64,000 nucleotides of DNA from Mycolicibacterium sp. CBMA 247 (GTDB lineage: Bacteria > Actinomycetota > Actinomycetes > Mycobacteriales > Mycobacteriaceae). The notes below the pieces were generated by a model, which saw nothing but the letters and a program-made list of their open reading frames with translations, was not told the origin of the DNA and searched no databases. Positions 8,380 to 16,695 of this stretch are shown piece after piece. The stretch lies in the NCBI RefSeq assembly GCF_009729095.1, contig NZ_VTGX01000001.1, forward strand, positions 992,001 through 1,056,000, written 5' to 3'. A program made the position numbers and the translations under genes. Each line of letters starts with the position of its first letter. Position 1 is the first letter of the stretch.

Positions 8380-9795
8380 CTAGTCCAGGTCGTCGTGTTT
8401 CATCAACTGGCGCGCGGCCTCGGTGATCGAACCGGACAACGACGGGTACACCGAGAAGGTCTGGGCCAGCTCATCGACCGGAATGCCGTTCTGCACCGCC
8501 AGTGCGATCGGCAGGATCAGCTCGGAGGCGATCGGCGCCACGACGACACCGCCGATGACCACACCCGTCGCCGGGCGGCAGAAGATCTTGACGAAGCCGC
8601 GGCGCAGGCTGGACATCTTGGCCCGGGCATTGGTGTGGAGCGGCAGGGTCAGGGTGCGGGCAGGCACCGACCCGTCGTCGATCGCGGCCTGAGGAACCCC
8701 GACGGCGGCGATCTCCGGGCGGGTGAACACCGCCGCGGCCACGGTCCGCAACCGGATCGGGGCCACGGCCTCGCCGAGTGCGTGATACATCGCGATGCGT
8801 CCCTGCATTGCGGCCACGGAGGCCAGCGGCAGCAGACCGGTGCAGTCGCCCGCCGCGTAGATGCCCGGCACCGAGGTGCGCGACACCCGGTCCACGTTGA
8901 GGTAGTTGCCCGGCCCTAGTTCGATGCCGACACGCTCAAGGCCGAGGCCACTTGTGTTGGGAACCGAGCCGACCGTCATCAGGGCATGGCTGCCCTCGAC
9001 GGTGCGGCCATCGCCCATGGTGACGCGGACCCCGGTTTCGGTGCGGGTCACGGACTCGGCGCGCGCGTTCTTGACCAGCGTGACGCCGCGTTCGGAGAAC
9101 ACCTCCTCCAGCACTGCGGCGGCGTCGGAGTCCTCGTGCGGCAGGATCTGGTCGCGGCTGGCCACCACCGTGACGGTCACCCCGAGCTCGGTGTAGGCGT
9201 TGACGAACTCGGCGCCGGTGACACCCGAGCCCACCACCACGAGGTGGTCGGGCAGCGCGTCGAGGTCGTACAGCTGGCGCCAGTTGAGGATGCGTTCCCC
9301 GTCCGGTGCGGCGTTGGGCAGCACCCGCGGGCTGGCGCCGGTGGCGATCAGCACCACATCGGCGGTGAACTGGCTGATCTTGCCGTCCGGGCCGGTGACC
9401 TTGACGCGGTGGTGGGCCATGCCCGGGACGTCGTCGATCAGCTCGCCGCGGCCGGCAATCAGGTCGATGCCCTCGCTGCGCAGCCGCTCGGCGATGTCGA
9501 CTGACTGCGCTGCGGCCAGGGTCTTCACCCGCTCGTTGATCTGCGGCAGCGAGATCTTGGACTGCTCGAAATCCAGCGAATATCCGAGGTTGGGTGCGCG
9601 GCGCAGTTCGGTTCGCACGCCGGTGGAGGCGATGAAAGTCTTGGACGGCACACAATCCCACAGCACGCACGCGCCACCGATGCCGTCGCAGTCGACGACG
9701 GTGACATGCGCGACCTCCGGGCCGCGGGCAGCGGCGACCAGGGCCGCCTCATAGCCGGCGGGTCCTCCGCCGAGGATCACGATGCGGGTAGCCAC
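8380..9795 (-). CDS. lpdA: LpdA, NAD(P)H:quinone reductase of the disulfide-reductase fold
   Basis: A 471-residue flavoprotein with the FAD motif GGGPAGYEAA near residue 9 and the NAD(P) motif VVGSGVTGAEF near 185. The sequence tracks Rv3303c (LpdA), which reduces quinones rather than lipoamide. Two cysteines, C43 and C48 (CVLWDC), occupy the redox-disulfide position, whereas M. tuberculosis LpdA is reported to lack one of them. The C-terminal catalytic His-Glu pair of true lipoamide dehydrogenases is absent here too (YPSLSGS). It lies alone between a rightward membrane-protein gene and the divergent GGCT-like gene. Confidence 0.93.
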   Translation of the reverse strand: MATRIVILGGGPAGYEAALVAAARGPEVAHVTVVDCDGIGGACVLWDCVPSKTFIASTGVRTELRRAPNLGYSLDFEQSKISLPQINERVKTLAAAQSVDIAERLRSEGIDLIAGRGELIDDVPGMAHHRVKVTGPDGKISQFTADVVLIATGASPRVLPNAAPDGERILNWRQLYDLDALPDHLVVVGSGVTGAEFVNAYTELGVTVTVVASRDQILPHEDSDAAAVLEEVFSERGVTLVKNARAESVTRTETGVRVTMGDGRTVEGSHALMTVGSVPNTSGLGLERVGIELGPGNYLNVDRVSRTSVPGIYAAGDCTGLLPLASVAAMQGRIAMYHALGEAVAPIRLRTVAAAVFTRPEIAAVGVPQAAIDDGSVPARTLTLPLHTNARAKMSSLRRGFVKIFCRPATGVVIGGVVVAPIASELILPIALAVQNGIPVDELAQTFSVYPSLSGSITEAARQLMKHDDLD

Positions 9796-9836
9796 GGCAC
9801 CAACCTAACCAACTTCGCCGATTAAGCTGTCTTACC

Positions 9837-10304
9837 GTGCCGCTCTACGCCGCGTACGGATCGAATATGCACCCAGAGCAAATGCAGCAGCGGGCTCCAC
9901 ACTCGCCGATGGCGGGTACCGGGTGGCTGCAAGGCTGGCGTTTGACGTTCGGCGGTGAGGACATCGGCTGGGAAGGCGCGCTGGCCACCGTCGTCGAGGA
10001 CCCGCTGTCGAAGGTGTTCGTCGTGCTCTACGACATGACGTCGGCCGATGAGCAGAGCCTGGACCACTGGGAGGGCTCCGAACTCGGGTTCCACAAGAAG
10101 ATCCGCTGCCGGGTCGACCGGTTGTCGTCGGACACCAACACCGACCCCGTGCTGGCCTGGCTGTATGTGGTCGACGCATGGGAGGGCGGTTTGCCCTCGG
10201 CCCGCTATCTCGGGGTGATGGCCGACGCCGCGGAGATCGCCGGGGCGCCCGATGCGTATGTGCACGATCTGCGCACCCGCCCCGCCCGAAACATCGGCCC
10301 GTAG
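9837..10304 (+). CDS. Gamma-glutamylcyclotransferase-like protein (Rv3304 homologue)
   Basis: A 155-residue GGCT-fold protein. The family start YAAYGSNM (residues 4-11) forms the substrate loop, and the acidic region around DHWEGSE (near 78-84) carries the candidate catalytic glutamate. Such enzymes release 5-oxoproline from gamma-glutamyl compounds; the actual substrate is unknown. The start is GTG, 41 bases from the divergent lpdA start. Gene order (lpdA, this gene, amiA1) matches M. tuberculosis. A palindromic repeat begins 15 bases after its stop codon. Confidence 0.85.
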   Translation: MPLYAAYGSNMHPEQMQQRAPHSPMAGTGWLQGWRLTFGGEDIGWEGALATVVEDPLSKVFVVLYDMTSADEQSLDHWEGSELGFHKKIRCRVDRLSSDTNTDPVLAWLYVVDAWEGGLPSARYLGVMADAAEIAGAPDAYVHDLRTRPARNIGP

Positions 10305-10319
10305 CTGGTCCCTTCGCAC

Positions 10320-10383
10320 CGCGAGCGACCGTGTCTGTACGCCGACACGCCGCATACTGTGTACCTCAGCGGTCGCTCACGCG
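10320..10383. repeat. REP-like palindromic repeat, copy A (64 bp)
   Basis: The element begins CGCGAGCGACCG and ends CGGTCGCTCACGCG, so its own ends are inverted repeats. Its sequence is nearly identical to the reverse complement of the element at 11354-11415: the first 36 bases are the same and only a few later bases differ. The stop codon of the DUF559 gene lies inside it. Confidence 0.85.
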
Positions 10384-11264
10384 GCTTGAGCGCGACACAA
10401 CTGCCCACTGATACGCGCGATCATCTCGCCTTCGCGGTGACGCACGTCCTCGAACACGATCGCGATGACGACCCAGCCGATGTCCATCAGTGCCGCGGTG
10501 CGCCGCCGGTCATTCCGCAGCGCATCGGGATTTCCATGCCAGTCCACGCCGTCGTACTCGACAGCCACCCGCTGCTCTGGCCAGGCGAAGTCGAGGCGCC
10601 TTAGCTCACCGTTGCCGTCGATGACCTCGAATTGCAGCTCGGGTGTGGGCAGGCCACCGTCGAGCATGACCAGCCGCGCCTCACTCTCCATCGGCGACTC
10701 GGCGCGCCCATCGGCCAGCGGGATGAGGTTGCGGACAGCCACGATGCCGCGGCGCCCGGCCTGCTCAAGGGCTGATCGCCAGAGCTCTGCGCGCGTGCAG
10801 GTGCCGCTGCGCAGCGCGGCATCCAGTGTGGCCAGGGCGCGCCTGCGTCGAAGTGATCGTGCAACCTCGACCGCCGTCCAGCTCGCGGTGTTCACCAACC
10901 GTCCCTGCACCAGGTTCAGCGGAGCGCCGTCACGCCGATGCACCACCAACCCGTCGCACGAGCGCAACCGGGACCCGATCGGTTCCAATACATGCAGGTC
11001 GGCGGGTTGCTCGGTGTCGAACCCGTGGATTGCCGCTGCGGTCCCCAGGCAAACCGGAACCCTTGCACCGCAGGACAGGTCCAGCCCAAGCAGACGCGTC
11101 TGCAGATCGGGTTCACCGATGCAGTAGATGCCCTGCCACATTCGTTCCAGCGCACCGCAATTCACTGCCGACTGGAGTTGACGCCGTGAGATGCGCGACA
11201 GGATCTGGGCATTGGTCGCGACGCCGCCCTGGGTCTGGATGATTGTCTGCAACTGCTGATCCAT
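10377..11264 (-). CDS. DUF559 endonuclease-like protein with N-terminal AbiEi-type winged helix
   Basis: About 295 residues from the ATG at 11264 (a GTG at 11282 is possible). The N-terminal 60 residues resemble the AbiEi antitoxin-type helix-turn-helix (ISRRQLQSAVNCGALERMWQG). The C-terminal 110 residues match the Vsr-like DUF559 fold: an acidic core EQRVAVEYDGVDWHG and a final segment with VVIAIVFED. Such proteins are common in mycobacteria but have no known role. The gene is enclosed between two inverted copies of a 62-64 bp palindromic repeat, and its stop codon lies within one copy, which suggests an element rather than a resident gene. Confidence 0.75.
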   Translation of the reverse strand: MDQQLQTIIQTQGGVATNAQILSRISRRQLQSAVNCGALERMWQGIYCIGEPDLQTRLLGLDLSCGARVPVCLGTAAAIHGFDTEQPADLHVLEPIGSRLRSCDGLVVHRRDGAPLNLVQGRLVNTASWTAVEVARSLRRRRALATLDAALRSGTCTRAELWRSALEQAGRRGIVAVRNLIPLADGRAESPMESEARLVMLDGGLPTPELQFEVIDGNGELRRLDFAWPEQRVAVEYDGVDWHGNPDALRNDRRRTAALMDIGWVVIAIVFEDVRHREGEMIARISGQLCRAQAA

Positions 11265-11353
11265 GACCACGATCGTCGGCACCCGACATGGTCCAGCGAT
11301 AGTCAGAGTTTGTGAGGCTGTGGATAACTGGCAATACGTGGCTGCCGCTGCCG

Positions 11354-11415
11354 CGCGAGCGACCGCTCAGGTACACAAAATGCGGCGTGTCGGCGTACAG
11401 ACACGGTCGCTCGCG
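11354..11415. repeat. REP-like palindromic repeat, copy B (62 bp, inverted relative to copy A)
   Basis: Begins CGCGAGCGACCG and ends CGGTCGCTCGCG. The reverse complement matches copy A at 10320-10383 almost base for base. Together the copies bracket the DUF559 gene. Copy B lies just upstream of that gene's start and next to a 19-bp tandem repeat. Confidence 0.85.
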
Positions 11416-11418
11416 GGG

Positions 11419-11494
11419 CTGGGTGAGGCCCGCGGTGCTGGGTGAGGCTCGCGGTGCTGGGTGAGGCTCGCGGTGCTGGGTGAGGCTCGCGGGG
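11419..11494. repeat. Four tandem copies of a 19-bp unit
   Basis: The unit CTGGGTGAGGCTCGCGGTG is repeated four times end to end (11419-11437, 11438-11456, 11457-11475, 11476-11494). Copies 2 and 3 are identical, copy 1 has one change, and copy 4 is altered at its penultimate base. It fills the space between repeat copy B and the amiA1 stop codon. Likely a slippage-prone minisatellite. Confidence 0.85.
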
Positions 11495-11498
11495 TTGA

Positions 11499-12668
11499 TT
11501 AACAGGCAGAGGCGGCGACGATGTTGACCATCGTGCGTACGCCGATGCCGAGGGCACGCTCGTCGATGTCGAACGTGGGCTGATGCAGATCCAGCTGCGG
11601 GCCCTGCCCACTCCACACGCCGAGCCGGCCCATCGCGCCGGGAACGTCTTCGAGATACCAGGAGAAGTCCTCGCCACCGCCGGACTGATGAGTGTCGGCG
11701 AGCACGTCGGAGCCGACGGCCTCGATCGCGTGGGTGAGGATCCGGGTGGACACCTCTTCATTGACCACCGGGGGCACCCCACGCCGGTAGTTGAGGCTGT
11801 GCGAGATGTTGAGCGGAGCCAGCAGCGCTGTAACCGTCTCTTCCACAATCGATTCCAGCGTCAGCCAGGTGTCGCGGCTGGCGGTGCGGATCGTTCCGGC
11901 CAGGGTGCCGATCTGTGGGATGGCGTTGGCGGCCACACCGGCGTTGACCGCGCCCCACACCATCACGGTGTCGTGGCGCGGGTCGATACGACGTGACAGC
12001 ACGCCGGGCAACCCGGTGATCAGCGCGCCCAGCCCGAAGACCAGGTCACCGGTCAGATGCGGCCGGGAGGTGTGCCCGCCCGGCGAGTGCAGGGTGATCT
12101 CGATCGAATCGGCCGCCGAGGTGATCGGCCCGGGCTTGGTGGCCACCCGCCCCACGGCGAGCCGCGGATCGCAGTGCAGGGCGAAGATCCGGCTCACCCC
12201 GTTCAGCACGCCGGCGTTGATCGCGTCGATCGCGCCACCCGGCATCAGCTCCTCGGCCGCCTGGAACAGCAGCCGCACCCCGACCGGCAGTTCCGGCACC
12301 GACGACAAAGCCATCGCCGTGCCCAGCAGTACCGCGGTGTGCGCATCGTGACCACACGCGTGCGCGACGTTGGGCACCGTCGAGGCATAGGGCGCACCGG
12401 TCCGATCGGCCATCGGCAAGGCATCCATATCGGCGCGCAGCGCGATCCGAGGGCCGTCCTCCGGCCCGAAGTCACAGGTCAATCCGGTGCCACCGGGCAG
12501 CACTTTGGGGTTGAGCCCGGCCTCGGCCAGGTGCCCGGCAACGAACTCGGTGGTGGCGAACTCCTGGCGGCCCAGCTCCGGATGGGCATGCAGGTGTCGC
12601 CGCCACGACACCATCTCGTCGTAGTTGGCCGACAACCAGCGTGCGGCGGCGTGCGACAACACGCTCAT
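11499..12668 (-). CDS. amiA1: M20-family amidohydrolase AmiA1
   Basis: A 389-residue peptidase M20D/aminoacylase-type metalloenzyme. The metal-binding motif HACGHDAHT is near residue 103, ALRADMDALPM near 77 and LFQAAEE near 135. These enzymes hydrolyse N-acyl amino acids or related amides. Its ATG overlaps the stop codon of amiB1 by four bases, so the two paralogues form a coupled operon with amiB1 first. Substrate not known. Confidence 0.9.
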   Translation of the reverse strand: MSVLSHAAARWLSANYDEMVSWRRHLHAHPELGRQEFATTEFVAGHLAEAGLNPKVLPGGTGLTCDFGPEDGPRIALRADMDALPMADRTGAPYASTVPNVAHACGHDAHTAVLLGTAMALSSVPELPVGVRLLFQAAEELMPGGAIDAINAGVLNGVSRIFALHCDPRLAVGRVATKPGPITSAADSIEITLHSPGGHTSRPHLTGDLVFGLGALITGLPGVLSRRIDPRHDTVMVWGAVNAGVAANAIPQIGTLAGTIRTASRDTWLTLESIVEETVTALLAPLNISHSLNYRRGVPPVVNEEVSTRILTHAIEAVGSDVLADTHQSGGGEDFSWYLEDVPGAMGRLGVWSGQGPQLDLHQPTFDIDERALGIGVRTMVNIVAASAC

Positions 12669-13849
12669 CGCACCCGCCTCCTCTGCTGCGCTTCCAGCAC
12701 CCGATCCCGCTCCACCGGGGTCTCGGCCAGCTGAACTACGGTGCGGGCCAACATGATTGCGCCCTCCAGCACGGCCTTGTCGGCGCTCGGACCGGCCGCG
12801 GCGGCCGTGAACGCGGGCTGGTGGATCGCCGCCCCGCCCGAGTCGATACCGACCACCGGATGGATTCCGGGCATCACCTGGCTGATGTTGCCCATATCGG
12901 TACTGCCCAGCGGCACACTTGCCTCCACGTTCTCCGGCAACGGGTTACGGCCCAGACGCAGCATCTCGGCGCGGACGGTCTCCGAGAGCCACGGATCGGG
13001 CATCAGCTCGGCGTAGGCCGGGGCGATCTCGGCGACGTTGTGCTCACAGCCCGTCGCCAGCGCTCCGGCCGAAAAACACCCGGCCATCCGGTCTTCCAGC
13101 TCGCGCAGCGCCGACATGTCGGCGGCGCGCATGGTGTAGCGCATCTCGGCCCGGCCGGGGATGACGTTGGTGGCCTGCCCGCCGTGGGTGACGATGCCGT
13201 GCACCATCTGGCCCGGCATGAGCTGTTGGCGCAGCAGACCGATGGCCACCTGCGCGACCGTGACCGCGTCGCCGGCATTGACCCCCAGATAGGGCGCCAC
13301 GGCTGCATGCGACTCCCGGCCGGTGTAATTCACGGTCACCTCGGACAGCGCCAGCGAGCGGGCCGCGGCGATGTCCACCGGCCCGGGATGCAACATGACC
13401 GTCGCGGCGATGTCGTCGAACACTCCGGCGTTGAGCAGCAACACTTTTCCGCCGCCGAGTTCCTCGGCCGGGGTGCCGACCAGCACCACGGTCAGGCCCA
13501 GTTCGTCGGCCACGTCGGCCAGCCCCAGCGCGGTGCCGACTGCCGAGGCCGCGATGATGTTGTGCCCGCAGGCGTGCCCGATCTCGGGCAGCGCGTCGTA
13601 TTCGGCACAGATCCCGACGACGAGCGGTCCGCTGCCGTACGAAGCCCGGAACGCGGTGTCCAGCCCGCCGGGGGCGGCGGTCATCTCGAATCCGTACTCA
13701 GCCACCAGCGCCTGCGTCTTGGCGCAGCTGCGGTGCTCGGCGAAGGCCAGCTCCGGCTCGGCGTGAATCGAATGAGACAGCTCGATGAGGTCGCCACGAC
13801 GCCGGTTGATGGCGTCCTCGACGCTCAGAGAGGCGGTGGCGGAGGGCAT
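12665..13849 (-). CDS. amiB1: M20-family amidohydrolase AmiB1
   Basis: A 394-residue M20-type amidohydrolase related to p-aminobenzoyl-glutamate hydrolase subunits. It shows [17 protein letters not shown] around residues 83-99 (metal ligands) and [11 protein letters not shown] near 129. First gene of the amiB1-amiA1 operon. The start is 47 bases from the divergent deoD start, so a short shared promoter region lies between them. Substrate unknown. Confidence 0.9.
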   Translation of the reverse strand: MPSATASLSVEDAINRRRGDLIELSHSIHAEPELAFAEHRSCAKTQALVAEYGFEMTAAPGGLDTAFRASYGSGPLVVGICAEYDALPEIGHACGHNIIAASAVGTALGLADVADELGLTVVLVGTPAEELGGGKVLLLNAGVFDDIAATVMLHPGPVDIAAARSLALSEVTVNYTGRESHAAVAPYLGVNAGDAVTVAQVAIGLLRQQLMPGQMVHGIVTHGGQATNVIPGRAEMRYTMRAADMSALRELEDRMAGCFSAGALATGCEHNVAEIAPAYAELMPDPWLSETVRAEMLRLGRNPLPENVEASVPLGSTDMGNISQVMPGIHPVVGIDSGGAAIHQPAFTAAAAGPSADKAVLEGAIMLARTVVQLAETPVERDRVLEAQQRRRVR

Positions 13850-13896
13850 CCTCGCAGTATCTCACTGCATGTTTGTGGCGGTTAAGCTCGCCTATC

Positions 13897-14691
13897 GTGA
13901 CCGATCCCCAGGCACTCAGCCTCGCGTCCGCAGGAGCCATCGCCGAGCGCACCGGCGTCGAGCGCCACGATGTCGCGGTCGTGCTCGGCTCGGGTTGGGC
14001 ACCCGCGGTGGCCGCGCTCGGTGATCCGGTTGCGGTCGTGCCGATGGCCGATCTCCCGGGCTTCACCCCGCCGAGCGCTGACGGGCACGGTGGCCAGGTG
14101 CATTCGGTGCGCATCGGTGACCACCGGGTGCTGGTGCTGGCCGGGCGCATCCACGCCTATGAGGGCCATGACCTGCAGCATGTGGTGCATCCGGTACGAG
14201 CCGCCGCGGCGACGGGTGTGTCCACCGTGGTGCTCACCAACGCCGCCGGCGGCCTGCGCGCCGAGTATCAGGTCGGCCAGCCGGTGCTGATCAGCGATCA
14301 CCTCAACCTCACGGCACGTTCTCCGCTGGTCGGGGCGCAGTTCGTCGACCTGGTCGACGCCTACTCCCCCCTGCTGCGGGCACTGGCCCGTGAGATCGAC
14401 CCGTCCCTGGCCGAGGGCGTCTACGCCGGGTTGCCCGGCCCGCACTACGAGACCCCGGCCGAGATCCGGATGCTGCGCACCATGGGGGCCGACCTGGTCG
14501 GCATGTCGACGGTGCACGAGACGATCGCCGCCCGGGCCGCGGGCCTGCAGGTGTTGGGCGTATCGATGGTGACCAACCTGGCCGCGGGGATGACGGGCGA
14601 GCCGCTCAGCCATGCCGAGGTGCTCGAGGCCGGGCGTCAGTCCGCGACCCGGATGGGCGCGCTGCTGCGTTCGGTGATCGAACGGATCTAG
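13897..14691 (+). CDS. deoD: Purine nucleoside phosphorylase
   Basis: A 264-residue trimeric-type purine nucleoside phosphorylase. Visible motifs are [14 protein letters not shown] (phosphate loop), [10 protein letters not shown], the phosphate/purine segment LTNAAGG, the active-site region GPHYETPAE, and VGMSTVHE with the ribose-binding methionine. It releases purine bases and ribose-1-phosphate for salvage. GTG at 13897 fits the family length better than an upstream start. The gene starts a rightward stretch and its stop shares a CTAG with the convergent TetR gene. Confidence 0.95.
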   Translation: MTDPQALSLASAGAIAERTGVERHDVAVVLGSGWAPAVAALGDPVAVVPMADLPGFTPPSADGHGGQVHSVRIGDHRVLVLAGRIHAYEGHDLQHVVHPVRAAAATGVSTVVLTNAAGGLRAEYQVGQPVLISDHLNLTARSPLVGAQFVDLVDAYSPLLRALAREIDPSLAEGVYAGLPGPHYETPAEIRMLRTMGADLVGMSTVHETIAARAAGLQVLGVSMVTNLAAGMTGEPLSHAEVLEAGRQSATRMGALLRSVIERI

Positions 14692-15233
14692 CCGACGAGA
14701 TACCGCTGCAGCGTGGGCCCGATCCAGTCGACGATCTGCTGTCGGTCCATATCCACCAGCGGGTCGAAGGCAAGCACGTAGCGGCACAGCGCCATGCCGA
14801 GGACCTGCGAGGCGGCCAGGCTCGCGCGCGCCGCGGTGTCGGGGGCATGACCGGTCAGTTTGGCGATCGCCGGTGCGAGCTGCGCGGCGAAGATCGTCCG
14901 CATCCGCTCGGCGACGGCTTCGTTGGTGACACCGGCCCGAAGCAGGATCAGTAGCGCCTCGTCGCGCTCCCACCGTTCCAGGAAATGGGATGCCAGGGCG
15001 GCACCGAGCTTGTCACGCCGAACCTGGGTGAGATCCGGTAATTCCAAATCGAATTCCGCAGCCGCGGCGAACAGCCGCTCCTTGTTGCCGTAGTAACGCA
15101 TCACCATCGACGGGTCGATCCCGGCATCTGCGGCGATGGCCCGGATGGTGGCCCGCTCGTACCCGTCGGCGGCAAACCGCTCGCGGGCCGCGGCGAGGAT
15201 CACGGACTTGGTCTCGGCTGCCGGTCGTCGCAT
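14688..15233 (-). CDS. TetR family regulator of the adjacent flavin monooxygenase
   Basis: A 181-residue TetR repressor; the ATG at 15233 gives the normal N-terminus, with helix-turn-helix [19 protein letters not shown] near residues 29-47. It is divergent from a FAD-dependent monooxygenase gene. Three copies of the same inverted repeat, CAAC-N4-GTTG, lie in the 100-bp intergenic region, the usual layout for a repressor controlling itself and its neighbour. The inducer is presumably the monooxygenase substrate or product. Confidence 0.88.
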   Translation of the reverse strand: MRRPAAETKSVILAAARERFAADGYERATIRAIAADAGIDPSMVMRYYGNKERLFAAAAEFDLELPDLTQVRRDKLGAALASHFLERWERDEALLILLRAGVTNEAVAERMRTIFAAQLAPAIAKLTGHAPDTAARASLAASQVLGMALCRYVLAFDPLVDMDRQQIVDWIGPTLQRYLVG

Positions 15234-15249
15234 GCCAACGAGTGTAGGC

Positions 15250-15318
15250 CAACAACCGTTGACATCGATTCGGAATGGCCCTACGTTGATGTCAACAAGC
15301 GTTGACCAACAGTTGTTG
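15250..15318. promoter_or_regulatory. Three CAAC-N4-GTTG operator sites
   Basis: Sites at 15250-15261, 15293-15304 (extended to the perfect GTCAAC-AAGC-GTTGAC, 15291-15306) and 15307-15318. They lie between the divergent TetR and monooxygenase genes; the last ends three bases before the AAAGGAG ribosome-binding site. Probable TetR operators. Confidence 0.75.
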
Positions 15319-15333
15319 ACAAAGGAGTCGAAG

Positions 15334-16494
15334 ATGCAAGAGGTCACCACCGACGTCCTGATCGTCGGAGCCGGACCTGTGGGCCTGACGGCCGCGATCG
15401 TGCTGACCCAACACGGTCACGACGTGACCGTCATCGACCGCCAGGCCGAGGGCGTCAACACTTCTCGGGCCGCCGTGGTCCACTCCCACACGCTGGAATT
15501 ACTGGAGCCCTATGGCGTGGCGGACGATCTCGTCGCGCGTGGCGTGCACACTCCGACCTTCACCATTCGGGACCGCGACGACCTCCTCATCGCAGTGCCG
15601 TTCAGTGACCTGCCCACGCGCTACCCGTACACCCTGATGATCTCGCAGGCCGACACCGAGGCCTTCCTGCTCAACCGGCTGGAGCAGCTGGGCGGGAAGG
15701 TTCTGCGCCCGGCCACGGTGACCGAGATCCGGCAGTCCGCCGACCACGCGACCGCCAGGTTCGCCGACGGTCAGCAGATCCGGGCCCGGTATCTGATCGG
15801 CGCCGACGGCATGCACAGCACCGTCCGAGAACAGGCGGGTATCGCGTTCAGCGGTGGCACCTACGGCGAATCGTTCACACTGGCCGATGCCCGCCTGTCC
15901 GGCGGTGTGCCGGCCGACGAAGTCATCCTGTACTTCTCCCCAGCAGGGCTGGTCGTTGTCGCACCTCTGCCCGACCGGATGTACCGCATCGTCGCGACCG
16001 TGGGCGAAGCTCCGCAGCACCCCGACATCGCTTTTGTGCAAGCGCTTTTGGACGAGCGCGGCCCGGTAGCGCAACCCGCGACGGTGGAAGAAGTGGTGTG
16101 GGGCTCACGGTTCCGCGTCCATCACCGTGTCGCCGACACGTTCCGCGACAACCGCGTCTTACTCGCGGGCGACGCCGCACACGTGCACTCGCCCGCGGGT
16201 GGACAGGGCATGAACCTCGGTATCGAGGATGCTGTCGTCCTGGGCGAACGACTGTCGAGGGTGTTGCACGGCGGTGACGACGACCCATCCGGCACCGGCC
16301 TGCTCGACGAGTACGCCGCGACGCGCAGACAAACCGCCCGCAGCATCGTCGCGATGACCAGCCGGCTCACCGACCTCGCCACCGCCTCCGCGCGCAGCCG
16401 CCCGATCCGCAACCGCGTGATGCGACTGGCCGGCAAGCTGCCCGCCGTGCGCCGAGCGTTGGCCTGGCGATTGTCCGGCCTGGACCGCCGCTGA
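15334..16494 (+). CDS. FAD-dependent monooxygenase (PHBH/PheA type)
   Basis: 386 residues. ATG at 15334 is preceded by an AAAGGAG ribosome-binding site. The FAD motif VGAGPVGLTAA is near residues 11-21, the DG motif LIGADGMHS near 155, and the GD motif LLAGDAAHVHSPAGGQGMN near 275. This is the single-component aromatic hydroxylase fold. Divergent from and probably repressed by the TetR gene. It likely hydroxylates an aromatic compound such as a phenol or antibiotic; which one cannot be told. Confidence 0.92.
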   Translation: MQEVTTDVLIVGAGPVGLTAAIVLTQHGHDVTVIDRQAEGVNTSRAAVVHSHTLELLEPYGVADDLVARGVHTPTFTIRDRDDLLIAVPFSDLPTRYPYTLMISQADTEAFLLNRLEQLGGKVLRPATVTEIRQSADHATARFADGQQIRARYLIGADGMHSTVREQAGIAFSGGTYGESFTLADARLSGGVPADEVILYFSPAGLVVVAPLPDRMYRIVATVGEAPQHPDIAFVQALLDERGPVAQPATVEEVVWGSRFRVHHRVADTFRDNRVLLAGDAAHVHSPAGGQGMNLGIEDAVVLGERLSRVLHGGDDDPSGTGLLDEYAATRRQTARSIVAMTSRLTDLATASARSRPIRNRVMRLAGKLPAVRRALAWRLSGLDRR

Positions 16495-16512
16495 GCGGAA
16501 CAGGAGACGTTC

Positions 16513-16695
16513 ATGGAACCCGACAGCATCAACGAGCTGGTCCGCCGCGGCCTGATCACCAGGCGTCCCGACGACAACGACCGCCGCCGTCAGCTCATCG
16601 AGATCACCGCAAGCTTGCGTACTCCGACGCCGCTGTGGGCACACTTGGTTCATGACCACCATCGCGACCGCCGCCGCCGATTGGATCGCGCATGA
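16513..16695 (+). pseudogene. Remnant of a MarR-family regulator
   Basis: The first 34 or so codons read as the recognition-helix and wing part of a MarR protein (LVRRGLITRRPDDNDRRR is typical of its beta-hairpin). The preceding dimerisation and N-terminal helices are missing, and after about 16612 the frame runs into unrelated sequence overlapping the pmmB start. A plausible ribosome-binding site (CAGGAG) precedes the ATG. Best explained as a deletion remnant; translation as a short peptide is possible. Confidence 0.6.

Noticed and set aside
10320..11415. Could the two palindromic repeats be a CRISPR array or IS ends?
   Set aside because: Only two copies in inverted orientation about 1 kb apart rules out CRISPR; there is no DDE or Y1 transposase and no obvious target-site duplication, so a classical IS is not supported.
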